A stretch of 64,000 nucleotides of DNA from Cunninghamia lanceolata (lineage: Eukaryota > Streptophyta > Pinopsida > Cupressales > Cupressaceae): the NCBI GenBank assembly GCA_027924645.1, contig BSBN01001017.1:5544501-5608500 (forward strand), written 5' to 3'. Numbering within the stretch: position 1 is the first letter of the stretch; each line of letters starts with the position of its first letter. The position numbers were made by a program, and so were the translations under genes. The notes below the pieces were generated by a model. It had not been told where the DNA came from and did no database searches. It saw only the letters and a program-made list of their open reading frames with translations. This document shows, in pieces, positions 12,283 to 24,654 of this stretch.

Positions 12283-14470
12283 TCATTCCCCTCTGGCTGG
12301 TGAAGAGAATAGATCACGAGCAGCCTTTGATCTTCTAGGGGATGGAGACACGCATGTGGGTGGTCTACTACGAACCCAAGGGCTACTCCTCCTATTTAGT
12401 TCTTCCTGCATCTTTACCTATTACAATAAAAAGTATAGACATTAATATATAGAAATTACATGTTATAAAAAATAAAACATTTAACAAAATAATCACTTAC
12501 CGCTAACATATAATCTGTCTCCTCACTTGCCTTAGTAGCAGGAATAGGCCCTGGTGATGTCATGTCCTATAGAAACCATCCAGATAGAAATTAAACTTCA
12601 AATCAATAATCTTTTGATTTTTCAAAAATAGACAACTATAACAATTAGTGTAAATTGAAATTTACTAATCTACCTCATACCCCTGTCAATGCCATGGAGC
12701 TATGACTCGCAGAGGCCACACCATGCTCCATTTCCCTCTGAACATGGGGAGGTGTCTCCGTAGCTTGCATCATTTGGAAATAAAACAACATTATTCAATT
12801 ACGAAAACTATAATAGTGATGCAAATCATGGCTCCTAACATACACACACGTTCATCTAAACATGGAAGTACACACAATAAAGCACACAAGTCACATACAA
12901 AAATCTAGTAAGTACAATTGATTCATTAAACTATTTATTTTATTACCTTCATAAAGCTTTGAACTCCACCACCGCTGGCAGGTGTTGCCATGAAATCTAC
13001 AATATTAACCTATTCAACATCCAAAATTAGATATTAGAATACCATTCATATAATGATGCTATTCACATGTAATATTTATAATTGTTTACTAGTTACATAC
13101 CCCGACAGTAGATGATCTAGTGTAAAATGCAGGTGGCAAACCACTAAAAACTGCATCGACGCTATGACCCTAAAATTTCATTAAAATCATCAATTTAAAT
13201 TAGTTAATCTTGCATTTCAAAAATAAAATTTAATAAATTAAATTCAATAAACTTGCTAATATTTACTTGAGTATCAAGGCCGAAAGTCTCACTCAGGAGG
13301 GTATCTGTCATCACCATCTGCTCAGCTGTAGATGTAGCATGTGCACTTGCGTTCTGACTATCCATGGGGTCATAACCATAGGCTGACCCACAAGTCTAAC
13401 AAGTATGGGGTGGGACCCTACTCCTCGCACTGTCTCCCAACCCACTCTGTGTTGTAGGACTGGCATGCTCTATGATGCTCTGGGTCAAGGCACGAATGGA
13501 CTGAAGTGTATCAACCTCAACACTCTCCTTCACAATGGAAGGGATAGAAACATGCTCATGGACTGGTCTACTGATTACTCGTCTTACTACCCACTGTGGG
13601 TCAAGACGTGCCCTTGGTCTATCTTGTGCTGACCCCCCACCTCTACCCTGGAAGTCCCGCATATCAAAATAGTTTGGCACTTTATTGAGGACAAACTTGC
13701 AATAGAGTTTCCTCAAAAAGTATTGCGGGACCTCATTATTATTGCATGGAGGATGGTCAAAAACCATCCACCACCTCTGCCTAAAATTGTCCCTTATCGC
13801 TTGGTTGTTGCACCAATGGATAGGGAACCTCTTGCATGTAATTAGTGGAGGTTGATTTGTTTGTGGGTTTGTGATTATCGAACACAAGTCTAATTTTGTG
13901 ATTTGTAATTTTTCACATCTTGGTATGACAGCTTGTTCTTTATAATAATATCTAAACTCTCTCCTCTTATCCATCCAACTAGTTATTTGATTGCTAATTG
14001 AATCTACATTTGATAACATAGATTCAAGAGATTCAGCAAGCGTGGACCTATGCAAGGTTGAAGTGGAAGGATCTTTCAACCTTGCAATTATATCTTCAAT
14101 TTCTTTTTTGTTGTTTTTAATTTGCCCCATTATATTTTCTTGTGTTCCAGAGGCATGTCGAGGAATGGATGGAGGAGGCTGTTGTTCCGCAAGATTTTGT
14201 GGATTTTGAGGAGGAGGAGGAGGAGGTGCATTAACATTTCCTGATAATTAACAAAATATACATCAAAAAATAACTCAAACCTAGCTATTTAGAAGCAAAT
14301 TCAAACAAAAAGACAAATAAACTCACTCCTTTGGCGTGCTCGACGTCGTGGCGGGATTTTGGTGACGAATCAATAAGGTTTTTGTGTTGAATTGAGGAAT
14401 CCAAAATGCAAGCGTGCTTCCTAGAGTTTGCAGACCACGGGAATTGTGGAGAAAAAAGAAATAAAATGAG
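12283..14470 (-). CDS. Candidate spliced gene, seven exons, unknown function
   Basis: Reading the minus strand, exons lie at about 14470-14327, 14240-13267, 13169-13101, 13009-12947, 12763-12681, 12566-12501 and 12417-12283. All six introns (83-183 bases) have GT and AG ends, with donors GTGAGT, GTAAAT, GTATGT, GTAATA, GTATGA and GTAAGT. Phases agree except at the fourth junction, where an acceptor eight bases downstream (exon start 12755) restores the frame. The stop is at 12283-12285. The protein (~460 codons from the second exon) has a Pro-rich N-terminus (seven prolines), a helical segment, a Trp-rich core (RQRWWMVFDHPPC) and a basic Ser/Pro tail (SPSPRRSK). An in-frame TAG (13396-13398) and the lack of an ATG in exon 1 suggest decay. 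I do not recognise the family. It could be a DNA-transposon accessory gene, but no terminal inverted repeats were found. Confidence 0.5.
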
Positions 14471-14489
14471 ATCACAACCTTTTTTTATT

Positions 14490-14497
14490 TATTTATA
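14490..14497 (-). promoter_or_regulatory. TATA box for the spliced-gene candidate
   Basis: On the minus strand TATAAATA lies ~20-30 bases upstream of the first predicted exon. Just above it is an imperfect palindrome (TTCATAA...TTATGAA, about 14502-14525) enclosing CGCG. The spacing suits a polymerase II core promoter, but this is motif-level evidence only. Confidence 0.35.
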
Positions 14498-14600
14498 ATA
14501 GTTCATAACGCGCTCGCATTATGAAATTTTTTTTTTAAAACCATTTGACCACTTTTTGGCCCCCCATCTTTTTGCACTTACCCCATTGTGACATCATTTA

Positions 14601-17516
14601 TTGATATGCTTTGAGATGATCAAAGGCTTTTTGTCTCCTTTCTTCTAGCAATTCTAGTTCTTACAATTTGGAAACTCTATATTCTTCATTTGTTATGAGA
14701 CCTTTTAACGACACCCTGAGAGATGGTATTTCAATCTCTAGGGGGAGGATAGCTTCTAAGCCATAGACAAGGGCGTAAGGGGTAGCACCTATGGGAGTGC
14801 GTATACTGGTTTTGGAGGCCCACAGAGTGGGATTGAGTTGGATGTGTCAATCACGGCCAGCATCGTTGACTATCTTCTTGAGGAGTTTTAAGATGGTCTT
14901 GTTGGATGCTTCAGCTTGGGCGTTGCCTTGGGGGTATTAGGGTGTGGAGAAATGGTGTTGGATTTTGAATTGGTCACAGAGTTCATGGACATCCTAGTTT
15001 TTGAAGGGTCTTCTGTTATCTGTGATAATGGATGAAGGAATTTTGTATCTGTAGATGAGGTAATTCAAGATGAATGAGGAGATTTGCTTACCTGTGACGG
15101 TGGTGAGGGGAATGACTTCAATCCACTTGGTAAAGTACTCAGTGGTGGTTATGATGAATTTGTGGCCATTGGATGAGGGTGGATGGATCTTTCCCACAAG
15201 GTCAAGTCCCCATTGGCAAAAGGGCCAAGGTGTCGTTAAAGGTCTCAACTCTTGAGTTGGTGCATGTATCAGATTCCCATGTATTTGGAACTGCTTGCAC
15301 TTCTTCATAAACAGATATGAATATGTTTCCATGTTCGGCTAGTAATAACCCAAATGCATGAGTTTCTTATCTAAGGAAGGACTGCTAGAGTGTGTTCCAC
15401 AAATCCCTTTGTGCATGTCTTGTAAGGTGGTTTGGGATTCTTCCCAGTCTAAACAACAGAGTAAAGTACCATCTAAACCACATTGGTATAGGGTGTCAAA
15501 AATAATGGTATAGTGATAGGTTTGGCATATAAAGATTCATCATTGGTTTGAAGATAAGTTAGATGGGAGGGTGTTGTCCTTGAGGTAAGTGTAAATCTTA
15601 CCATACCACGGTGAATCAGATCCAACTAATAGGCATATGGAATGGCTTTCAGGAAGATCATAAGCTAGTTGTCGAATAGTTTCCACTAAGAACTCATAGT
15701 ATGACTCATTCTTTGGTATCTCGAGAAGAGAGGCAGTGGTTTCCATGGCATCTTCTACTTTGTTCTCAATCTAAGGTATCTACTCAAAAGAGATGATCAC
15801 AAAGTATTCCTTAAAGTCATCAACCATCCGCTTGTATGGGACAAGCTTTTCATCTTTGGTTTGGTAATCATCATTGACTTGATTTATTATTAGTTGAGAA
15901 TCACCATAGACATGTAGCTCTTTGATTTTTCACTCTGTTGCTATCTTGACACCAATTACTAAGGCTTCATATTCTGCTATGTTGATGGTGCATGGGAATA
16001 ACAGACGATAGGACTTTGGTATGGTGTCACCATGAGGAGTTACAAACAAGATTCCTGCCCTCGATCCATGGTTTGTGTAGGACCCATCAAAGTAAAGTTT
16101 CTAGGACTGTGTTGATATATTGAATAAGGATTCATCTAGAAACTCAAATTGCATTGGTGTGGTGTCCTGTAATGGTGCATCTGCTAACTGCTCAACAATG
16201 ACTTGTCCTTTGATAGCTTTTCTGTCTACATACTCAATATCGTATTCACTTAAGAGCATTACCCATTTGGCTAGGTGACCTGTAAGAGCTCCTTTGCTTA
16301 ATAGGTACTTCAGTGGATCTATTTTTGCAATAAGTTTGACTGGATATGAGAGCATATAATGTCAGAGTTTTTGGGAAGCAAAAACTACTGCAAGACATGA
16401 TCTTTCTATTTGAGAGTATCGCAACTCATAGCCCACCAATGTGCGACTGATATAGGAGATGACTCTTTCTTTGTTCTCATAATCTTGTTGTGCTAGAAGA
16501 GCCCCAAGAGCTATAGGTGTAGTAGATATGTATAGTATCAATGGTTTCCCTTGGATAGGAGGCATGAGAGTAGGTGTATTCATAAGATATTCTTTCAGTT
16601 TGTTGAATGCCTCTTCACATTTCTCATCCCATCTAAATGGAATGTTCTTGTGCAGGAGATGACTGAATGGTTGACACTTGTTTGCCAGTTGTGATATGAA
16701 TCTATAGATTGCTTGTAGCTTGCCTTGTAGAGATCTTAGTTGAGTAAGAGTCTTGGGTGATGGCATGTCCATAATAGCCTTGACTTTGGCGGGGTCCACC
16801 TCTATTCCATTTGTTGATACAATAAAGCCTAGGAGCTTACCTGAGGTGACTCCAAACACACATTTCTTTGGGTGCAACCTGAATTTGAATTGCTCTAATC
16901 TCTGAAAGACTTTCTCTAACACATCCATGTGTGATTCTCTTGTGAGTGACTTTGCTAGGATATCATCTACATAATCTTCCATGGTGACGTTCATCATATC
17001 ATGGAATATAGTAGTCATAGCACGTTGATATGTGGCTCCTACATTCTTTAGCCCAAATGGCATGACATTCTAGTAGAAAGTGCCCCATGGACAAGTAAAA
17101 GCTATTTTATGCTAGTCTTCCAGTGCTATCCTAATCTGATTATATCATGAGAGATAACATGGTATGCCTTGTTGTTAAGTCGACTATGATATCTCTATTT
17201 GGCAATAGAAAATCATCCTTGCGAAAAGCTTTGTTTAGATCTCTAAAGTCATTGCATAGTCTGACTTGGCCATCAGGTTTGGAAACTGGTACTATGTTGG
17301 AGACCCATTCTGGATAGTCTATAGCTCTGATGAATCCTACATCTAGTAATTTCTTGAGTTCTTTTACAAGCAGTGCTATGTGTGGATCCATTTGTCTAAG
17401 CTTCTGTTTCACTAGTTTCACTCCTAGATCTAATGGGAGATGATGTAGAATCAAATATGGATCTAACCTCGGCATATCTGCATATGACCAAGAAAAATTG
17501 ACTTTCTTTCTCTTGA
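14601..17516 (-). pseudogene. pol: Ty3/gypsy (Tat-type) pol: RT, RNase H, second RNase H, integrase
   Basis: Reading right to left, RT begins near 17516. It shows the entry motif WSYADMPRLDP, VRLCNDFRDLN near 17240, MPFGLKNVGATYQRAM from 17063 and the catalytic YVDD at 16962-16973. The connection and first RNase H run to about 16100. A second RNase H-like domain (NHGSRAGILFVTPHGD, NIAEYEALVIG, VYGDSQLIINQV) lies at about 16090-15780; this duplicated RNase H marks the plant Tat lineage. Integrase (about 15332-14601) has a Tat-type YPQGNAQAEASNKTI and YGLEAILPLEIEIPSLR. TAG replaces expected CAG in the ED-Q-HK and FY-Q-NVMPFG positions of RT, and there is at least one frameshift near 17145. The frame stops abruptly after the integrase AYQ motif at 14601. 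It is the downstream half of 19126-21397, separated by a solo LTR. Confidence 0.85.
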
Positions 17517-17521
17517 AGAAT
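17517..17521. repeat. Target-site duplication AGAAT (left)
   Basis: AGAAT immediately precedes the solo LTR and is repeated at 19121-19125. Removing the LTR and one copy rejoins the gypsy reading frame exactly, which strongly supports this as the true insertion site. Confidence 0.9.
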
Positions 17522-19120
17522 TGATGCAGAGTGGAACGCAACGGAGGCAACCTAACAGGAAGGAGCTGCCAACAAAACAAACAGCATGATAAACTTCACT
17601 ATCGGCTGAACCTCATCATCATATTTCCTAACAACACCAACTGCATCATCATATTTCAACAGCATCATCATATTTCTGATGATCGCAAATATCCTCCTGT
17701 CGATTACTATTTACCTCCTTCGACTGTCGCCTGTCATCATCATCATCATAATCAACGGGCGCAAACATCCTCCGGTTGCACTGTTCATCGGGTGCCAAAT
17801 ACAAGCGGCATCATCATGATATTCACTATCACCTTCGTCAGCAGGATATCCAAATATCCGGTTGTCCAAATATCCTGATGACGTTCCACTTCAACAACTT
17901 GCCTTCGATGTTTCACTGCCCGACGATACAAGCAACAGCATCATGATATTAAACATCCGGTTCTTCGAAACCTCCTGATGATGCTAATACAACTCCCTGC
18001 CTACACCGATACCTTTCTACTTAGCGGCAACAGGATAAAACCGCATAGAGGGATTTCCTAATATCCTGATGACGATGACGTCATATCCTGATGACGATGA
18101 CGTCACACATCATCCTGATGAACTCTTCAACACTTAGCCAAAAACTCAACTTTCACACCCGCATCCGTTAGCGATATGCGGATGATGACCTTCCCCGAGA
18201 GATGATCCTGACTGCGATATATACACTGAGTATATATCCAACTCAAAACATCATGATGCACCTGCAACATGCAAATTTCACCAACTTCATGACCCGATCT
18301 GGATGGCGATGGATTCGCAGATGATGTTGCGGCTCGTTCCGACTGGAAACGCACATGCAGACTCCTGTGTATCCTTCCACTGCATGGAAACACTCACAAC
18401 CGCATAATTTCACAAAGATCATGTGACGACCGGGCCGGATCACCTCCAAACCAAAATCTAACCGTTTATCTTCTAGACCTAGCACATGAGGATGCTAGGC
18501 TGATTTACAGCATGCTCCTGACAGATCTCCTGAACAATGCAATGCACAAACAGGAAACAAAAATACAATCTAATCTATGATACCGGACCATTCCACCGAT
18601 TTGCAGGATCAACCGGTGGAAGGGTTGAAAGTGGTCATTAGCTTGCAAAACGGAAAGGAAATCAACACAGATGCAACCAGATAATGCAAAAGACGAGATC
18701 TTATTCAATTGAAATTCAGTGTTCTGAATACAGCTTCACAATGTCTGAACTGCTCTCCTGAATATCAACTCAACACCAGTACATCAATGTCAAAACTATA
18801 TCAAACTATCTCCAATTACCTCCCTAAACCCTACAGATCGAAGGTATATATAACAAATCCTTCGAGTACTACTAACATCACTTCCCAGCGGCTGGGAGAG
18901 AGGACAACTCAGACTCTCTTATCCCGATCTCTAACTGCCTACACATACTCCTATGCTGAACTATTACATAGCATCGGTCACAGTGGACCTTATTACATGA
19001 TAAGTCAAACATACTAAAAATAGATTATCCCGTCAGCATGATGATAACTATCCAACATCCTGATCATGTATGTCATCATGCGGACCTATATCCTGATCAT
19101 GTGCGGGTGCTCCTGCACCA
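17522..19120 (-). mobile_element. Solo LTR (1,599 bp) inside the gypsy pol
   Basis: The ends are TGATGCAGAG and CTCCTGCACCA on the plus strand, imperfect inverted repeats with the TG...CA form of an LTR. AGAAT is duplicated on both sides. There is no internal coding region, so this is a recombination-derived solo LTR. A TATATATA box at about 18846-18853, read on the minus strand, favours minus orientation. The right-hand part in that orientation is dense in CCTGATGATG and CATCATCATAT words and holds a 22-bp direct repeat (18062-18083, 18084-18105), each copy ending in the palindrome TGACGTCA. Open frames inside (for example 17531-17878) are spurious. Confidence 0.85.
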
Positions 19121-19125
19121 AGAAT
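19121..19125. repeat. Target-site duplication AGAAT (right)
   Basis: Second copy of the AGAAT duplication that flanks the solo LTR. Confidence 0.9.
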
Positions 19126-20300
19126 GGTACAAACTTAGTCTTTTCTGGTGGGGTTAGAGACTTAGCAAAGTGAATGATCTTAGGCTGTTCCTTTGTTCTA
19201 ATGTTAACTGGCTCTATGGGTTCCACAACAATCTAAGACTTGTCATGGTGCATGTCATTGGGGAGAGTGTCAAGCCTTCCATCGTCAGGTGCCACAGTTC
19301 AGTTTTCACCTTTGGATGCGTCCTTTCTTTTTACTATTTTGGGATCTGACACTTCCGCGGAACAGTTTTCACTGTCAGATCGAGTTTTTATTTTGATATT
19401 TTTGCGACTAGAAGGCTTGGTACCCTGTCCAAAATAAGCCACAGTATTAAGTTCAATAGCGAAACTAGCTTTATGATCTCCTTTCGGTAGGTGGTCCCTA
19501 AGTTCCATGTAGTCAATATAAGCATCATCATTTTGGAACATATATAGCTGAGGGGTTCCTCGTAGATCCCAGTCAATAAGTTTAGGATGCACAAGGGGGA
19601 GGGAGTCAGAGGATAGATCTGATTCATTGATAGTTTGAATGGATATACTAGGAGTATTGGTAGGGGGACTGTTCAGGATGGTACTTTCCTCCAAATTGTT
19701 TATTGCGATAGAACTCGAACCTTCCTTGAAAGTCGTATTCTCAGAAATAGGTGAATCACACTCTAATGGTCTGTTCAGTAGCATTTGTCCCTCATGGTAG
19801 GGGCTATAAGTTTGAATGGTATCAACCTCTTTGTCATCATAGGAATGCTCTGGCAACTCATCCCACTCATATTCATTGGAATTTGTGTCACTGTCCACTT
19901 GAAGTGTATGGATCATTTCCACTAGACAAGCATTTTCTTTAGTTTTGCCCTTATCTTTATATCCTGGGCTTTTTGTGTTTCTAGCCAATGAGGATGAAGA
20001 AGGTTGAATGGGTTCTATGATACCTTCTTTTCTTAGGCCGATGGGGCCTTGTCCTTCGTAACCCATTCTATGTAGGATAGATTCACCTTGCCCATAGATT
20101 TCTGTTGGGAGCCTAGGTGGTTCTTGTTGTATGTTCTCTTCTTCTTCAGTATAAAACCATTGTAGGACATCTCTTTCCTCTATCTTATCTGATAAGGTCC
20201 CCCATTTTACAAAGGGAGCTATGGGAGGTATAGGAGGAGCAGATGACTTTGGAAAATGCTTGGGTCGACCAAAGGATCTAGGAGATAAAGGCATCTTGGC
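19126..20300 (-). pseudogene. Gypsy polyprotein segment with a G-patch domain
   Basis: This continues the protease frame toward RT. The ORF at 20294-19299 opens with a Pro-rich stretch, then a G-patch-like motif about residues 70-100 (GESILHRMGYEGQGPIG, followed by GIIEPI). A long acidic, Ser-rich linker follows. After a stop near 19299 the frame continues with MHHDKS, VVEPIEPVNI and SLTPPEKTKF, which is the usual approach to RT in Tat-type elements, and is cut by the solo LTR at 19121. G-patch modules typically bind RNA or RNA helicases. Known betaretroviruses carry one next to their protease, and here it also follows a retropepsin. It lies between protease and RT of the same element. Confidence 0.75.
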
Positions 20301-21397
20301 TAGATTGAGGCTATGCTCTATAGAGTATTCCCCTATTCCTTTTTCTTTGATGGCAATTTTCTACTCTTTGGGCCTTGATGAGAAAGCTTTAAAGGTATGA
20401 TCATGCTATGGGGTAGGGGATGTAGATGCTCTATTGTCTGGTATGATGCAATTGGGTTTTGAAAGGACAGAGTTGCAATGTTGAAAGGGGTCAGGGTCAC
20501 CTTGGATGGTGACTTGCTTGCCATTATGCAGGAATTTTATGCATTGGTGATAAGTAGAGGGAAAAAATTTCATGGCATGAATCCATGGTCTCCCTAGGAG
20601 AATATTATAAGTGAGCTCCCTATCTAGGACTTTGTACACAACATCTTTTATTATTGGTCCCACTTGTATGGGTAAGACTACTATTCCCTTTGTAGTTCTC
20701 TCCTCTTCATCATAAGTTTTGATAGTAATCTTCTTCCTTGGATCAACAACATTTTCAAAGAACCCCAATGTAAGGACTACCTTTAATGTGCAAATATTTA
20801 AACTAGCTCCCCCATCAATGAGAACCCTCTTGATGCAGTGCTTGTGGATGAAGGCGACAATATGCAGAGGGGTGTTATGAGGTTGAGACACTGAGAGGTC
20901 ATCTTGTTTGGTAAATGATATGGTACTTGAGGAGGTCAGATTACCTACCATGGCCTGAAACTTCTCTTGGGCCAAGTTAGTGGGGACGATGGTTTCCATT
21001 GAGGCTTTATTGAGAATCTATTTATGGGAAGGAGATAGATGCAAGAACTCCAAGATAGAAATGTGGGCCGGAGTCTTCTGTAGTTGGTCTATGACATTAT
21101 ATTGATAGAAGTTGGACTGAGAAGGTGACGACCTTGGAGGGACGGTATTCAACGTGACTTTACCATTGTAGGTAATAATACTACAACCATTGCGGTTAGG
21201 CTCTGATTGTTGGTTGGGCATGGCCATATTGATTTGTGGGACATGCTCTGATATGCAATTGATGGTATAGTCGAATAGGACACTTGCGTAGTTGGCATTA
21301 CTATTCCCACTATTCTGATTTTACTTGTTGCGGCTGTTGTTATTGTTGTTGTTGTTGTTATTGTTGTTGTACGACTTATCATGATTGAGAAGTGGAT
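20301..21397 (-). pseudogene. Gypsy gag C-terminus and retropepsin
   Basis: Reading from 21397, a poly-Asn run is encoded by a GTT/ATT-rich repeat (about 21330-21370 on the plus strand). It is followed by the gag-protease linker (NVIDQLQKTPAHISILEFL near 21130-21070). The aspartic protease occupies about 20940-20480: active site VLIDGGASLNI near 20830-20800, flap-like GIVVLPIQVG, and the conserved NILLGRPWIHAMK near 20610-20570. The active-site triad reads DGG rather than DSG or DTG. The gag N-terminus and 5' LTR are missing because the sequence switches to a copia element at 21397/21398. Confidence 0.8.
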
Positions 21398-24300
21398 CCC
21401 TCCAAAAATGATATCATCAACAAACACTTCAACAATCAAGATATTTTTATGATCAATTTTGAAGTACAAATTACTATCAGCAGCACCTTTGTTGAAACCA
21501 ATCTTCAGAAGGTGTTTCTCTTATCTTTCATACGAGGCTCTTGGGGCTTGTTTGAGTCCATATAGTGCTTTCTTTAACTTGCAGACCATATCACCATGAT
21601 TAGACAATTGGAATCCATCCGGTTGCTCAATGTATACTTCTTCTTCCAAGTCACCATTTAGAAAGGCAGACTTGACATCCATCTGATATACTTTGAAATC
21701 TTTGAAGGCAACAAAGGCAAGAAATAATTTGACCGCTTCAATTCTTTCCACCAAAGCAAAAGTTTCTTCAAAATCAACTCCTTCTACTTGAGAGTAACCC
21801 TTGCAGACCAATCTGGCTTTGTTTCTGACTACTTCACCATCTTCATTCAGTTTATTCTGGAAGATCCATTTGGTTCCAATCACATTCTTGTTTTTAGGTC
21901 TAGGAACAAGATCCCAAGTGTGACTTTTCTCAATTTGCATCAGCTCTTCCTCCATTGCTTTAGTCCAATTTTCATCATTGCATGCTTCATTCATTGTCTT
22001 TGGTTCAATCTTTGAAATCAGACAATACTCTTCTAAATCTTGAGCAATCTTTCTTCTTGTTTGAACACTTTTGCTTTTATCACCTATGATCTGATCTTCA
22101 GGAATTTCTTGCACTTCTATTTCTTGAACAAGTTCATTCAAACTTATCTCTTCTTCCTAATTCACCGGATCAGTCTGGATCTGAATTTCAGAAGGGGCTT
22201 GGACTCCTTGGACTAGAACATCATTCTGATCATCTTCATCATATTAATAAAACCTCGAGGGTTTTTCAATACCTTCATCAACCTTCACATTTGTACTTTC
22301 TATAATCTTTCTCAGTCTCTTGTTATAACACCAGTATGCTTTTCTTTGAGTAGAATAATCCAAGAATATTCCTTCATCACTTCTAGCATCAAATTTTCCT
22401 AGATCTTCATCTCTTTTAATGTACCATTTGCTACCAAAGACTCTGGAATACCTCACAGTGGGAATGATGCCAAACCAAAGTTCATAAGGAGTCTTGCCGG
22501 TATTGCTTCTGATTTGTACTCGATTGAGAGTATAGACTACAATGCTTACAACTTCTCTCCAATAGATCTGAGGAACATTTGCTTCCATCATCATGGTTCT
22601 AGATGCTTCTTGGATGGTCTGGTTCTTTCTCTCCACAACTCCATTCTACTGTGGAGTCCTTGGAGCAGACAACTGTCTTTTTATCCCATGTTTCTCATAG
22701 AATTCTATGAACTCACCGGATGTGAATTCTCCACCTCTATCAGACCTCATACATTTTATGTTCAATCCAGTTTCATTCTCTACCATAGCCTTAAATATTT
22801 TGAATCTTTCCAGAGCCTCTGATTTCTCTTTCAAAAAAGTCACCCACATCATTCGGGAGTGATCATCAATTAATAGAATGAAGTATCTATCACCTTGCAC
22901 ACTCCTAATTCTTGCTAGACCACATATATCAGTATGAACCAAGTCTAATAATCTGGTAGAAGATTGTTCCTTACTTTTGAATGTGACACTACTCTACTTA
23001 CCCAACTGACATTCTTTGCACAAACTATTAGTAGGTTTCACTAGTCTTGGAAGATCTCTTACAGCCTGAGTGTTGCTTATCTTGATGATATTATCAAAAT
23101 TCACATGACACATTCTTCTATGCCACAACCAACTTTGATCAATTTGAACAAATAGACAACTTTTACCAGTACCAACCAAGTGGAAGATATTACCTTTTGT
23201 TTGAGTACCAGATGCAACCTCTATTCTGGAACTCTCAAAGATCTTGCATTTTCCATTTTTGAATTAGAGATCATAGCCTTTGTCCACCAATTGTCCAACA
23301 CTGAGAAGATTGTGCTTCAGACCTTCAACATATAGCACATTACTGGTTTTGTTCTTTCCATCAAAAGAAATAGTTCCTCTACCTTTGATTCTGCTAGCAG
23401 AATTATCACTAAATTTTACCACTCCTCCTTCATATCTTTCCAAATCTATGAACTTATTTTTGTCACCTATCATATGGTGGGGGCATCCATTGTCAATGAC
23501 CCAATCATCCTTTTCTTCAACTTGGGCAACCAGAGCTTTTTCTACCATTTTATGATTGACAGATTTAGAAGGCATTGGATCTTCTTCCCTGATGGCAATA
23601 AACACCCAGTCACTTCCGGATTTGTTTCCTATCTCTGATTCATCATCTGTTACTCCTTCATCATCATCATCTTCATGAACATAATAACATTTCTTTTGGA
23701 ATCTTGATCTGTTAGGATTTGGTCTTGAAAATCTTTCTGAACACCTTGAGGCAAAATGACCAATCTTATTGCAGTTAAAACATTTAAAAGGAAATTTCCC
23801 TTCATACTTACTGGATCCTCTTGGTAGTCTTTTTGCAATAAGGGCTTCAAGTTGAGTAGTTTCTGCTTCATCTTCTTCCAGATCTTTTCTTGCTTTTTCA
23901 TACCATGATAGTTTCTTTGAAGAGTTCTCTCCCGGATCAAACTTTTGTTTCCCTTTTACAAAGGCACTAGCTTTGAATGCAGATTTAGTCTTGGGGGGTG
24001 CATCTCCAAAATCAGCCAATTCAAATGCAACTAATTTACCAACCAATTAATCTCTTGTGATATTTGAAAAAGATTTGAATTCTTCAATAGTAGCAACCTT
24101 GTACTTGTAAGAATCAGGAAGGGATTTGATGACTTTGGAAACAATCTCATCTTCATCCAAGATTCCACCAGCACATCTAATGCCACAAACAAGCTCATTT
24201 ACTCTTGGCATGAATGTAGTGATATTTTCATTTTCTCTCATCTTCAGGTTTTTGAATTTTCCTTTCAGACTCTGTAGCTTGGCACATTTAACATACTTGT

Positions 24301-24654
24301 CTCCTTCATGCAGAAGTTCCAATTTTTGCCAAATCTCATATGCAATTTTTAGATCAATAACATTTGTTAGCTCTAAATCAGATAAGGCACTTAGTAGATC
24401 TTCTTTAGTTTGGAGATTGTTTTCAGCATCTCTGATTTCATCTACGGTAGTCAGACCATTTTGTGGAGGAACATACTTCTTTGAAGCCATGATCCAATAC
24501 TACATTCCCATACATTGCAAGTGACATTCCATGTGACTTTTCCAAAGAGTAAAATTGGTTCCATCAAACATCAGACTATCCTTCTTGTAGGATGACATCC
24601 TGGATCTCCTCAAGCTGTTTAGCTCTTTTAGAGGAACTTAGCTTTGATGCCAAT
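21398..24654 (-). pseudogene. Ty1/copia gag-pol, copy 1 (truncated in RT)
   Basis: Gag runs from about 24630 to 23900 (EIWQKLELLHEGDKYVK, KVIKSLPDSY) with zinc knuckle CFNCNKIGHFASRC near 23785-23740. Protease follows with WVIDNGCPHHM near 23510, where the catalytic DSG reads DNG, so the enzyme is inactive. The pre-integrase zinc motif (LWHRRMCHVNF...CKEC) spans 23140-23000, the integrase core (DRYFILLIDDHSR...NGVVERKNQT) 22942-22560, and RT 22100-21400 ([41 protein letters not shown]). TAG replaces the CAG of the TPQ-Q-NGV motif at 22636, and TAA replaces CAA at 24047. RNase H and the 3' LTR are absent, because the sequence ends in the RT after the VDD box and joins gypsy gag at 21397. It shares the LTR at 24655-25996 with copy 2. 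Confidence 0.85.
24644..24652 (-). other. Primer binding site, copia copy 1
   Basis: On the minus strand, directly inside the LTR end (CTAACA), TGGCATCAA resembles the initiator-Met tRNA primer site TGGTATCAG seen in copy 2, with two mismatches from decay. Confidence 0.65.

Noticed and set aside
11780..14600. CACTA or other DNA transposon enclosing the spliced gene
   Set aside because: No matching terminal inverted repeats or target duplications could be found at either side. CACTT/CACAATG words near 14550-14590 have no counterpart on the left.
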